The notes below the pieces were generated by a model that worked only from the letters and a program-made list of their open reading frames with translations, was not told the origin of the DNA and did no database searches. 64,000 nucleotides of DNA from Caldicellulosiruptor danielii (GTDB lineage: Bacteria; Bacillota; Thermoanaerobacteria; Caldicellulosiruptorales; Caldicellulosiruptoraceae). The DNA lies in contig NZ_CP139957.1 of the NCBI RefSeq assembly GCF_034343125.1, forward strand, positions 1,201,001-1,265,000. The letters run 5' to 3'. The translations under genes and the position numbers were made by a program. This document shows positions 9,241-17,300 of this stretch, one piece after another. Numbering within the stretch: the stretch's first letter is position 1; every line of letters begins with the position of its first letter.

Positions 9241-10254
9241 ATGGGTTACGATATTGATGTAGAAAAACTTCGTAGAAACTGCTATCGTCAGTCAAAAGTA
9301 CGAGGCGAATTTATGCTTCAAATGCGTGTTCCTGGTGGTGTAGTAAGTGCTAAATATTTTCCAATGTTTAAATATATAGCAGAAACGTGGGGAAACGGTG
9401 AAATTCACTTAGGAATGAGGCAGACAATTTCAATTCCTGGTATTAAATATGAAAATATAGAGGCAGTTAACAAATATATAAGGTCTTATATTGAGGATAT
9501 AGAAGTAAAGTTATGCGGTGTTGAAATGGAAGTTAATAACAACGGATATCCGACCATAGGTGCTCGTAATATAATGGCTTGCATAGGCAATCGTCATTGC
9601 ATATATGCTAACATTGACACAACAGATTTGGCCAGGAAGATAGAAAAAATTATATTCCCCAGCGATTATCACATAAAATTGAGTATATCAGGATGTCCTA
9701 ACGACTGTGGTAAAGCTCACTTTAATGATTTTGGTATAATTGGCATCACTAAGACAGAGTACGATTATGAGCGCTGTATAGGGTGTAAAAAGTGTGTGGA
9801 AGCATGTGCACGTCATGCAACAGGTGTTTTATCTGTTGAGAAAGGCAAAATTGTCAAAGACAATTGTTGTTGCGTCGGTTGTGGCGAATGCGTGCTTGTA
9901 TGCCCGACCGGGGCATGGACAAGGAATCCTAAAAAATTCTACAGGGTGTTGATCGGGGGCAGAACAGGAAAGCAAACGCCTCGTATGGGCAAAATCTTTT
10001 TAAACTGGGTTACAGAAGATGTGGTTTTGGGAGTACTTAAAAATTGGGAAGCATTTTCTGCTTATGTGTTGAACAATAAGCCTGAATATATCCACGGCGG
10101 ACACCTTATTGATAGAGTGGGATATGAGAAATTTAAAGAAATGATATTAAAAGATGTTCAACTAAACCCAGAAGCTATGGTAGCTCAAAGAGTTTTGTGG
10201 ACAGAAACCGAATACAGATCCAACTTTAATTTAAAACCTGTGAACCAGCGTTGA
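9241..10254 (+). CDS. asrC: Anaerobic sulfite reductase subunit C (siroheme protein)
   Basis: A 337-aa catalytic subunit. The sulfite/nitrite reductase half-domain (residues 15-70) keeps the Arg in GMRQTISIPG. The siroheme/[4Fe-4S] ligands are C114-x5-C120 and C152-x3-C156. An inserted 2[4Fe-4S] ferredoxin domain uses C179, C182, C185, C189 and C211, C214, C217, C221. This domain order is that of AsrC. It reduces sulfite to sulfide by six electrons. GAGGAGGAGG (9223-9234 region) precedes the ATG. Confidence 0.95.
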   Translation: MGYDIDVEKLRRNCYRQSKVRGEFMLQMRVPGGVVSAKYFPMFKYIAETWGNGEIHLGMRQTISIPGIKYENIEAVNKYIRSYIEDIEVKLCGVEMEVNNNGYPTIGARNIMACIGNRHCIYANIDTTDLARKIEKIIFPSDYHIKLSISGCPNDCGKAHFNDFGIIGITKTEYDYERCIGCKKCVEACARHATGVLSVEKGKIVKDNCCCVGCGECVLVCPTGAWTRNPKKFYRVLIGGRTGKQTPRMGKIFLNWVTEDVVLGVLKNWEAFSAYVLNNKPEYIHGGHLIDRVGYEKFKEMILKDVQLNPEAMVAQRVLWTETEYRSNFNLKPVNQR

Positions 10255-10282
10255 TATTTGTGTTAATGGAGGAGAGTAACTG

Positions 10283-11215
10283 ATGGTTAAAAAGTACATC
10301 AATAAAGGGTTTATACAGCAGTTAGATGGTAGTTACGCTGTTATAATTCATCCTGTAAATGGGTATCTTGAACCAGAACAGCTGGAGACTATCTGGAGGC
10401 TGAGCAAACAATACGGTGGTGCAAAGCTCACAGTTACTCAGGCTATAATGATTTTCGGAATACAGCCAGAGGATTTTGACAAAATTGCTGAAGAGTTAGA
10501 GAAGGTTCGCCTGCCTTTGGCTGATATTGGGCCAGTAGTACGAAATGTTAAAGTATGTTCTTGTGAACATTGCAAACGTGTAATTCGCGACGTTACACCA
10601 CTGGCGGTGCAAATCAATCAGTGCCTTGCAGGGCTTGCAACGCCCAAAAAATTTAAGATTGCTGTAAATGGTTGTCCTAATTCGTGCGTTGAGGCGCAAC
10701 TAAATGATTTAGGAATTATTGCAGTCAAAGATGGCTATTGGATTTACGTTGGAGGCAAAGGAGGCCGTCAGCCACAATTAGGTACGCGGTTAGATGTAGT
10801 TATAAAAGAAGAATATCTAATCGACACTGTTAAAAGAATTGTTAATGGCTATATTAAAGTTGCACAAAACGAACGATTGGCTGAAGTTATTAACCGCATG
10901 GGGCTTTTGCCATTCCTCAGAACTGCATTGGCATGGAATAGTGAAGGAATCAAGACATGCATAGGCGCACGTTATTGCAAAAATGGCGTTGGTGATGTCC
11001 ATGCTATAGCTGAGCGCATAGTATCCTCTGGCAATTTACAAGGAAATATAACTATCAGTGGTTGTGGTAATGCATGTGCTATGGATAAGGAAGCAGATTA
11101 CAATGTTGTCATTTTGAAAGACAGACTATGGGTATATAATAAAAATGGCGAGATGGTCGCTATTAATGAGGACCAGTTACCAGAGTATCTTAGAAAAAAT
11201 GGTATTTTAAAGTAG
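10283..11215 (+). CDS. Second sulfite/nitrite reductase-like protein with two Cys motifs
   Basis: A 310-aa protein of the nitrite/sulfite reductase hemoprotein family, distinct from AsrC and without the ferredoxin insert. Residues 28-80 resemble a ferredoxin-like half-domain but read TVTQAIMIFGI, lacking the Arg seen in AsrC. A first Cys motif is C92/C94/C97 with GC131-x3-C135, one residue short of the usual spacing. A second, C226-x5-C232 with C261-x3-C265, fits the siroheme/[4Fe-4S] consensus. GGKGGRQPQLG (157-167) is a family motif. GGAGGAG precedes the ATG. It is probably co-transcribed with asrABC. Substrate unknown. Confidence 0.75.
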   Translation: MVKKYINKGFIQQLDGSYAVIIHPVNGYLEPEQLETIWRLSKQYGGAKLTVTQAIMIFGIQPEDFDKIAEELEKVRLPLADIGPVVRNVKVCSCEHCKRVIRDVTPLAVQINQCLAGLATPKKFKIAVNGCPNSCVEAQLNDLGIIAVKDGYWIYVGGKGGRQPQLGTRLDVVIKEEYLIDTVKRIVNGYIKVAQNERLAEVINRMGLLPFLRTALAWNSEGIKTCIGARYCKNGVGDVHAIAERIVSSGNLQGNITISGCGNACAMDKEADYNVVILKDRLWVYNKNGEMVAINEDQLPEYLRKNGILK

Positions 11216-11293
11216 AGTAAAAGAGTAAAAGTTTGGAAAAATATTTTCACATTTGGCATAGGTAGCTGAAACTTGACAGAAAGGAGGGATTGT

Positions 11294-11680
11294 ATGAACG
11301 AATTAAAGGTGATCTTCCATATCAACGAGTCTAACAGGTGGAAGATAGTACTTGTAAACATCACCAATCTTTTAAATGACGTTGGGCAAGACAATGTTAA
11401 CATTGAAGTAGTGGTTAATGGTGAGGCAGTCTCTATTTTTAAGAATGGATGCCAACCAACTGAGTGTAGTGGTTCGTGCTATGGATCAACTAATGAATCA
11501 CTTTTGGAGCAGATGGAGAAATTATCAGAGGTAGGAGTAAACTTTGTAGTGTGTCGAAATTCCCTCAAAGGCCAGTCTATCGACGAAAACAGTCTTCCTG
11601 ATTTTGTGACAGTTGTGCCAGCTGGCATAACAGAAATTGTCAGGAAACAGGCAGAGGGGTATGCCTATATTAAGCCTTAA
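11294..11680 (+). CDS. DsrE-family (COG1416-like) protein with Cys-rich insert
   Basis: A 128-aa protein. Its C-terminal half, GVNFVVCRNSL (Cys 87) to VPAGITEIVRKQAEGYAYIKP, matches the uncharacterised DsrE-like family often called COG1416, whose members resemble DsrE/TusD sulfur-transfer proteins. Unusually, residues 52-62 read GCQPTECSGSC, adding C53, C58 and C62. AAGGAGGG at 11281-11288 fits the ATG at 11294 rather than an in-frame start 21 nt upstream. Following two siroheme proteins, it may carry or sense reduced sulfur, which is inference. Confidence 0.7.
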   Translation: MNELKVIFHINESNRWKIVLVNITNLLNDVGQDNVNIEVVVNGEAVSIFKNGCQPTECSGSCYGSTNESLLEQMEKLSEVGVNFVVCRNSLKGQSIDENSLPDFVTVVPAGITEIVRKQAEGYAYIKP

Positions 11681-11731
11681 TTTAATGTGCCTTCTAACAA
11701 AAATCTAAAACAAGGTAGGTGAACAGGATTG

Positions 11732-12493
11732 ATGAAAGAGATTGTAGATTCTCATGTACATGTTTCATTGCTTCCCTTCGAAGGGTGGGAAAATATGGCC
11801 CTGGCAGGAGTAAAGAAAGTTATTGGCTGCTCTTTATTTTTTGGGGCAAAACATGCCGAAACGCTCTTTGATCATTTTCATCAGATGTTAACTCTTTCTA
11901 TGAGTATTGCTGATAAAAATGGGATTAAACTTTACGTTACCATTGGAATTCATCCCATGGGAATACCGGATGATTGGACCAGAGTGATCGACGCTCTTCC
12001 AGACTACCTTAAAATGAGTGGTATTGTTGGGCTTGGTGAGATTGGGCTTCATGAGGGAAACAAGCGGGAGCAAGAAGTCCTCTATGAACAATTGAAAATT
12101 GCCAAGGAATATGGAGCTGCAGTAATTCTTCATACTCCGCCAGAAAACAGGATTGAAATTACCAATAAAACAATTGAGATTGCTGCTAAGGTAGGAATTG
12201 AACCTCGAAAAGTGATAATAGACCATGCTAATTTAGATATTATTGACCTAATTGAAGAATTTGGTGCTGTACCCGGTCTTACAATTCGCCAGGATGGTCT
12301 TACTCCTCAAGTGTTGCTGAATCATCTGGAACGTTTCAAACGAGGAGTACTTAATAGCGACTACAGTAATCTCAGACCCAATGACCCAGTGAGTGTGCCC
12401 AAGACAGTGAGGTACTTAGAATTGAACCAAGCACATCCAGAACTCATAGATCGGATTTCACGATACAATGCTGAAGAAGTTTTTGGCATTTAA
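11732..12493 (+). CDS. TatD-like metal-dependent hydrolase
   Basis: A 253-aa amidohydrolase-fold protein. DSHVHVS at residues 5-11 supplies the first metal-binding HxH, and TIGIHPMG, GLGEIGLHEG, VILHTPP and IIDHANLD are the later conserved strand ends of TatD-related hydrolases. The substrate is unknown. A TTG directly precedes the ATG; AGGTAGGTGA upstream serves either. Spacing to the DsrE-like gene is about 50 nt, so it probably belongs to the asr transcript. Its presence in a sulfite-reduction cluster has no obvious explanation. Confidence 0.75.
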   Translation: MKEIVDSHVHVSLLPFEGWENMALAGVKKVIGCSLFFGAKHAETLFDHFHQMLTLSMSIADKNGIKLYVTIGIHPMGIPDDWTRVIDALPDYLKMSGIVGLGEIGLHEGNKREQEVLYEQLKIAKEYGAAVILHTPPENRIEITNKTIEIAAKVGIEPRKVIIDHANLDIIDLIEEFGAVPGLTIRQDGLTPQVLLNHLERFKRGVLNSDYSNLRPNDPVSVPKTVRYLELNQAHPELIDRISRYNAEEVFGI

Positions 12494-12537
12494 ATGCTAT
12501 GCAAGGAGTAACTCCATAATTATGAGGAGATGAAAGT

Positions 12538-12864
12538 ATGCCGGTCAGGCATGGCCAAGATGAACTCCTTGATTTAACAATCCTTGCTTACCTCAAAAAG
12601 CTTGGACCAGAATACGCAAAACTTTTGGCGATACGTTTAGGTTTGTCATTGGAAGAAAGCAGGAAACGACTTCAAAGTCTTGAGGAACGAGGACTCATCA
12701 AGCGAGTGGAAAGGAGAATAGTTAAATATTATCATCGTCGGCGAAAAAGTGTTAAGCATCGAAATCACACATATTATGAGCTTACAAGGGAAGGTGAGCT
12801 TTTTTTGAGAGAGGCTAAGAAAAAAATTGATATTAATTTAGACATTGAGTATCCGAAGAGGTGA
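12538..12864 (+). CDS. DUF2250 winged-helix protein
   Basis: A 108-aa basic protein. Residues 10-60 form a winged helix-turn-helix (AILAYL-type helix, then LAIRLGLSLEESRKRLQSLEERGLI), and the wing carries an Arg/His/Lys-rich stretch around residues 62-77. I assign it to the DUF2250 family from overall resemblance. It closes the asr gene string and could be a local transcription regulator. A GAGGAGATGAAAG site lies right before the ATG. Confidence 0.7.
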   Translation: MPVRHGQDELLDLTILAYLKKLGPEYAKLLAIRLGLSLEESRKRLQSLEERGLIKRVERRIVKYYHRRRKSVKHRNHTYYELTREGELFLREAKKKIDINLDIEYPKR

Positions 12865-12944
12865 AAAGAACCTTATATGATGATTTTCCACAGAAAGTTC
12901 AAAACTCGGCAGAGTTGAAAAAAGCTCAAAAGCCAATTGCTGGT

Positions 12945-12997
12945 CCCTCAAGAGAATTGAACTAAGATGTGCAACGTGATAAAATTTCTCTTGAGGG
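12945..12997. repeat. Perfect 12-nt inverted repeat
   Basis: CCCTCAAGAGAA (12945-12956) and TTCTCTTGAGGG (12986-12997) are exact inverted copies separated by 29 nt. There is no T-run after it, so it is not itself a terminator. It may be an operator for the hem operon or part of an RNA structure with the hairpin at 13011-13037. Confidence 0.65.
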
Positions 12998-13010
12998 CAA
13001 TTTAACATTC

Positions 13011-13037
13011 AAAAGTCATATATAGGGCTTTTTTTTT
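13011..13037 (+). terminator. Rho-independent terminator after the asr gene string
   Basis: AAAAGTC (13011-13017) pairs with GGCTTTT (13026-13032), allowing one G-U pair, over an 8-nt loop, and runs into a nine-T tract (13029-13037). The stem is short and AU-rich. AAAAGCC at 12928-12934 could pair with the same 3' arm instead. Confidence 0.5.
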
Positions 13038-13051
13038 AATATAAGCATTTG

Positions 13052-13057
13052 TATAAT
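13052..13057 (+). promoter_or_regulatory. Possible -10 box of the hem operon
   Basis: A perfect TATAAT lies about 27 nt before the hemA GTG, just after the terminator. I see no good -35 at 16-18 nt spacing, so this is tentative. Confidence 0.35.
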
Positions 13058-13083
13058 CCAAAAACCTTCGGAGATGATGTTTT

Positions 13084-14268
13084 GTGCTATGGGTCATTGG
13101 AATCAATCACAAAGTAGAAGTTGATATCAGACAAAAATTTTCTTTGACGAAGACCAAGCTACAAGAAAAGTTAATTAGCTTAAAAAAAATAGCAGATGAA
13201 GTTATAATTCTCAGTACTTGCAACAGAACAGAAATCTACTTCTTTTCAGAAGAGTATGTGGACATAGAAAAAATATTCACTGAACTTGGCTGGGATAAGA
13301 GATATATGCATTTATTTTATATTTACAAAGACAAAGATTGTGTAAAACACCTATTTGAGGTTGTATGTGGCTTTGATTCGCTTTTAATTGGTGAAGAACA
13401 AATTGTTGCTCAGGTAAAAGAAGCAAAAGAAATTGCAAAGCAAGTGGGCGGTAAAAATCCAGTCCTTGAAAGGCTTTTTGAGGTAGCCTTAAAATGTTCA
13501 AAGGAATTTCGAACAAAGTCAAGGTTAAACGAGCATCCCATCACCATCGCATCAGTTGTTGGAAAGGTGTTGAAAGAATCAAATATCAGAAAAATTGCTA
13601 TAATTGGACTTGGAAATATTGGATTTTTATTTTGCAACTACTTTAAAAATTCAGATGTGGACAAAGTGTTTTTGATTGGGCGTAAAAATGAGAAAATGGA
13701 TCAATTTGTCAAGCTATATCCTGAAAAGTTTGAGTATTGCGATAAAAAGGATGCAATCTCAGAAGCGCAGTGCCTAATATGCTCAACATCTGCACCACAT
13801 GCAGTTGTCCACAAAGAGGATGTACCAGAGGGAAAAAATTTACTCATATTTGATCTTGCTGTACCAAGAGATGTTGATATTGAGGTATATAAACTTCCAA
13901 ATGTTAAAGTGATTGATATAGATGAAGTTCATAAGATGGATACCATTAACAGAGAATTTAGGATTTCCAAGATGCAAGAAAATTACAATATAATTGAAAA
14001 ATATGTTGATGAATTTGTTGATTGGCTTGAGTTTAGGAAATATAAAGGCTTAATTATGGATATGAAGAAGCACGCAGAGGAATTGGGCAGAATGCAGGTA
14101 AGACATTTAAAGAATGTTGATAGTGAAGAAATAAGAAAAATTGAAGGTCTCTTGATAAGGATGGCAAATTTGTATATTGACAGGGCAATTGAAGTTTTAA
14201 GAGAGGCACACAAAGAAGGAAGTGGTGAAATTTGTTCAAACCTGATAAAGAGGATATTCTTGAAATAG
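13084..14268 (+). CDS. hemA: Glutamyl-tRNA reductase
   Basis: A 394-aa enzyme that reduces glutamyl-tRNA to glutamate-1-semialdehyde, the first step of C5 tetrapyrrole synthesis. The catalytic Cys is C46 in [22 protein letters not shown] and the NADP-binding [11 protein letters not shown] follow, then a helical dimerisation domain. The start is a GTG after CGGAGATGATG; the GINHK N-terminus fits. It heads an operon whose last steps point to siroheme/cobamide rather than heme. The 3' end overlaps the next gene by 37 nt if that starts at TTG 14232. Confidence 0.95.
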   Translation: MLWVIGINHKVEVDIRQKFSLTKTKLQEKLISLKKIADEVIILSTCNRTEIYFFSEEYVDIEKIFTELGWDKRYMHLFYIYKDKDCVKHLFEVVCGFDSLLIGEEQIVAQVKEAKEIAKQVGGKNPVLERLFEVALKCSKEFRTKSRLNEHPITIASVVGKVLKESNIRKIAIIGLGNIGFLFCNYFKNSDVDKVFLIGRKNEKMDQFVKLYPEKFEYCDKKDAISEAQCLICSTSAPHAVVHKEDVPEGKNLLIFDLAVPRDVDIEVYKLPNVKVIDIDEVHKMDTINREFRISKMQENYNIIEKYVDEFVDWLEFRKYKGLIMDMKKHAEELGRMQVRHLKNVDSEEIRKIEGLLIRMANLYIDRAIEVLREAHKEGSGEICSNLIKRIFLK

Positions 14269-14885
14269 ATGCAGGCTTTGAAAATCTTATGCATATTGGA
14301 CTTGTAGCAAATAACATTAAGGTGGGGGTTATAGGAGCAGGGAAAGCTTCTTTGATAAAAACCAAAACCTTTCTAAAAGCTGGCTGCGAGGTTGAAGTTT
14401 TGTCACCAAGGTTTGATAAAGGCTTTAGAAGGTTGAGATGTGAATGTCTTAAGCTTAAAAAAGAAAAGTTTCACAAAAGTTTTTTAAAGGATAAGCACAT
14501 AGTTGTAATTGGAGTATCAAACAAAAAACTTGAAAAAAGAATTATTTGGCACTGCAAAAGGCTGAATAAGCTATATTTGGTGTGTTCAGATTATAAGCTT
14601 GGAAACTTAAGACTTGGTGCCCAAGAAAGAACCGATGAATTTGTTTTTAGCTTATCAATAAAAAGGGGAAATCCAAAGCTATCAAAATATCTTACTCAGA
14701 AAACTCTCAATTTTCTTCAGAGTTTTACCATATTCTGCAATTGGGCAACCAATTTGAGAGAGAAATTAAAGCATCATCCACAAAAAGACCAAATATTGGA
14801 ATTTGTCTGTTCGGATGACTTTTATTATTTTTTCAAAAAAGGATATGCAAATAAGGTTATAAAGTTATTTTATGAAGATGTTTAA
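14232..14885 (+). CDS. Precorrin-2 dehydrogenase / sirohydrochlorin ferrochelatase-like (SirC/Met8 family)
   Basis: A 217-aa protein with an N-terminal NAD-binding fold [18 protein letters not shown] (about residues 31-48), then VLSPRF and [12 protein letters not shown], which correspond to conserved strands of SirC/Met8p. These enzymes oxidise precorrin-2 to sirohydrochlorin; Met8-type members also insert iron. Whether this one chelates cannot be told. The TTG at 14232 gives a 37-nt overlap with hemA; an ATG at 14289 is the next in-frame option. The N-terminal extension before the Rossmann fold is longer than usual. No separate ferrochelatase is seen in the operon. Confidence 0.8.
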   Translation: MFKPDKEDILEIDAGFENLMHIGLVANNIKVGVIGAGKASLIKTKTFLKAGCEVEVLSPRFDKGFRRLRCECLKLKKEKFHKSFLKDKHIVVIGVSNKKLEKRIIWHCKRLNKLYLVCSDYKLGNLRLGAQERTDEFVFSLSIKRGNPKLSKYLTQKTLNFLQSFTIFCNWATNLREKLKHHPQKDQILEFVCSDDFYYFFKKGYANKVIKLFYEDV

Positions 14886-14903
14886 AATTTTGAGGTGAAA
14901 AAA

Positions 14904-15776
14904 GTGGAAAAACTGAGAATTGGTGCAAGGGACAGCAAACTTAGCAGAATTCAAGTTGATATTGTAGCAAGAAAAATCAAGCAAACCTTAGGTATTGAAT
15001 GTGAATTTGTTCCTATAAAGACAAAAGGAGATATAGATAAAACAAAAAGCCTAAAAGATTTTAAAAGCCCCGGTGTATTTGTAAAGGAGATTGAACTTGC
15101 ACTTTTATCAAGAGAAATAGATTTAGCTGTGCACAGTCTAAAAGACCTGCCTTGTGAAATGGATAGTAATTTTGAGATTGTAGCAGTTGTTGAAAGAGAG
15201 GACCCCAGAGATGTGCTTGTATCAAAAGATGGTGTGGGATTCTACCAGCTAAAACCAAACGCAAAAATTGGAACAAGTAGTTTAAGAAGAGAGGTACATT
15301 TAAAGAGTTTAAGAGAAGATATACAAATTGTTAACATAAGAGGTAATATAGAAACGCGACTTTCAAAGATTGAGTCAGAAGGGCTTGATGGAGTTATAGT
15401 TGCCTATGCTGCACTAAAACGGTTAAACTTAGATTCTCATGTAAGTTATATTTTTGATGTAAATGAGATTACACCTTGCCCCGGTCAGGGGGCGATATGC
15501 ATTGAGTGCCTTAAGGATAGTCCCTATAAAAATATCTTAAGTAAAATAAACGATACTGATGCATATATCCAAACCAAATTTGAAAGACTTGTTTTAAAGT
15601 TTTTGGGAGGAGGTTGTCATTCGTCAATTGGTGTTTTTTGCAAAACGGACCAGGATAAAATTTATGCATTTGCTTCCATCTTAAGAGGTGGTAAATTAGT
15701 AAAAACAAGTATTGAGGGTAACAAAGATGATCTTTTACCTCTTGCAAATAAGCTAAGTAATATGCTCAAAAGTTAG
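14904..15776 (+). CDS. hemC: Porphobilinogen deaminase (hydroxymethylbilane synthase)
   Basis: A 290-aa enzyme joining four porphobilinogens into hydroxymethylbilane. The N-terminus LRIGARDSKLSRIQ and the middle AVHSLKDLP and GTSSLRREVHLK are diagnostic. The dipyrromethane-cofactor Cys lies in GGGCHSSIG. Two in-frame GTGs exist (14895, 14904); GAGGTG at 14892-14897 overlaps the first and is correctly spaced for the second, so I use 14904. It follows the dehydrogenase gene by 18 nt. Confidence 0.95.
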   Translation: MEKLRIGARDSKLSRIQVDIVARKIKQTLGIECEFVPIKTKGDIDKTKSLKDFKSPGVFVKEIELALLSREIDLAVHSLKDLPCEMDSNFEIVAVVEREDPRDVLVSKDGVGFYQLKPNAKIGTSSLRREVHLKSLREDIQIVNIRGNIETRLSKIESEGLDGVIVAYAALKRLNLDSHVSYIFDVNEITPCPGQGAICIECLKDSPYKNILSKINDTDAYIQTKFERLVLKFLGGGCHSSIGVFCKTDQDKIYAFASILRGGKLVKTSIEGNKDDLLPLANKLSNMLKS

Positions 15777-15824
15777 CTTTTTATTCCATATGAAATTAGA
15801 TTTCCAAAGAAGGAGTTGTGTATA

Positions 15825-17300
15825 TTGAAAGTAGGAAAGGTATATATTATTGGTGCTGGTCCATACATGGAGGACTTGATAACAGTAAAAGCACAGAAAG
15901 TTATAAAAACTGCTGATGTAATTATTTATGACAGATTAATAAATAAAAACTTACTGAGGCTTGCGAAAGATGATGCAATTTATATCTACTGTGGCAAAGA
16001 GCCAAAAAAACATACACTTTCTCAGGACAGAATTATAAACTTGATGATAGACTATGCAAAAAATGGTTTTAATGTTGTTCGGCTAAAAGGTGGTGACCCA
16101 TATATATTTGGAAGGGGAGCAGAAGAGGCAGAAAAACTATTTGAAAATAATATACCTTTTGAGGTTATTCCTGGTATTAGTTCCTTTTACTCTGCTCTCA
16201 CCTTTGCAGGCATTCCTATCACATATAGAAAGCTTTCACGAGAATTTCATGTATTTACGGGCCATACGTGCAATGATGAGGATCTGAATTGGGATGTAAT
16301 TTCTAAACTTGATGGAACTTTAGTGTTTCTCATGTCAGCAGAAAATGTTGAAAGTATCTCACAAAAACTGATTTTACATGGCAAGGAACCTAAAATACAC
16401 GCTGCAGCAATAATCAATGCAACAACTGCTCGGCAAAGGGTATTAAGTAGCTATTTAGAGGATTTTGCAAATGGAAAATTTAAAGATCAGATTGCATCGC
16501 CAATGGTATTTGTGATAGGTGAGGTTGTAAAGTTTAGAAGTAAACTTTCGTTTTATGAAAGTTTGCCTTTATTTGGAAAGAGAATTTGCATCACACGTCC
16601 AAAGAGTGTTTCTGGTAATATAAAATATTTGCTTCTTCGCCTTGGTGCAGACGTTGTTGATGGTTGCTGCTCAAGACTTGTTCTACACAAAGAGGAGATT
16701 GATAAAATTATAAGCTCTTTGCCTGAGTATGATATATTAGTGTTTACAAGTGTAAATGGTGTAGATAGTTTTTTTGACTACCTGATTGAGAAAAATATAG
16801 ATGTAAGAAATATAAAAGGCGAATTTGCAGCGATAGGTAAAAAAACTGCACATTCACTTCAAAAAAGAGGTTTTGAGGTAAAATACATTCCCGATGAGCA
16901 CTCATCAGACGGACTTATAAGAACCTTCAAAAGCGAGATTGAAAAGAACAAAAAGATACTAACAGTTCAGTCAAAAAATGCAGGAGACTATCTTAAAAAT
17001 GCCCTTACAAGTTTGGGCTTTAGGGTTGATACAATCTTTCCATATTCAATGGAGTTTTTTAAAAACCCAAATGATGCAGTTTATGATTCGGATATATATG
17101 TATTCACAAGTTCAGGAATGTTTAAACACTTTGTAGAGTGCTACGGGACTGATATGCTTCTAAATAAAGTAGTTATTTCCATAGGTGAACATACACACAA
17201 GACGTTGGAAAGTTTCGGTATTAAAAGTATCATCAGTAGTGAGGCAACTGATGAGGGAATAGTAAATAAGATTTTGGAGGTTGTTAAAAATGGAGTTTAA
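15825..17300 (+). CDS. Uroporphyrinogen-III C-methyltransferase / uroporphyrinogen-III synthase fusion (CobA-HemD)
   Basis: A 491-aa two-domain protein. The N-terminal half (about 1-240) is a SAM-dependent methyltransferase with VYIIGAGP, IIYDRL, VRLKGGDPYIFGRG and VIPGISS. The C-terminal half resembles HemD (GKRICITRP, then ILVFTSVNGVDSFF and FTSSGMFKHF). Together they cyclise hydroxymethylbilane to uroporphyrinogen III and methylate it to precorrin-2. This commits flux towards siroheme or B12. The TTG at 15825 lies 9 nt after AGGAG (15811-15815); an earlier TTG at 15816 abuts that site. Confidence 0.93.
   Translation: MKVGKVYIIGAGPYMEDLITVKAQKVIKTADVIIYDRLINKNLLRLAKDDAIYIYCGKEPKKHTLSQDRIINLMIDYAKNGFNVVRLKGGDPYIFGRGAEEAEKLFENNIPFEVIPGISSFYSALTFAGIPITYRKLSREFHVFTGHTCNDEDLNWDVISKLDGTLVFLMSAENVESISQKLILHGKEPKIHAAAIINATTARQRVLSSYLEDFANGKFKDQIASPMVFVIGEVVKFRSKLSFYESLPLFGKRICITRPKSVSGNIKYLLLRLGADVVDGCCSRLVLHKEEIDKIISSLPEYDILVFTSVNGVDSFFDYLIEKNIDVRNIKGEFAAIGKKTAHSLQKRGFEVKYIPDEHSSDGLIRTFKSEIEKNKKILTVQSKNAGDYLKNALTSLGFRVDTIFPYSMEFFKNPNDAVYDSDIYVFTSSGMFKHFVECYGTDMLLNKVVISIGEHTHKTLESFGIKSIISSEATDEGIVNKILEVVKNGV

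Noticed and set aside
12945..12997. The 12-nt inverted repeat as a rho-independent terminator
   Set aside because: The 29-nt loop is long and no T-run follows; the short hairpin at 13011-13037 fits better.
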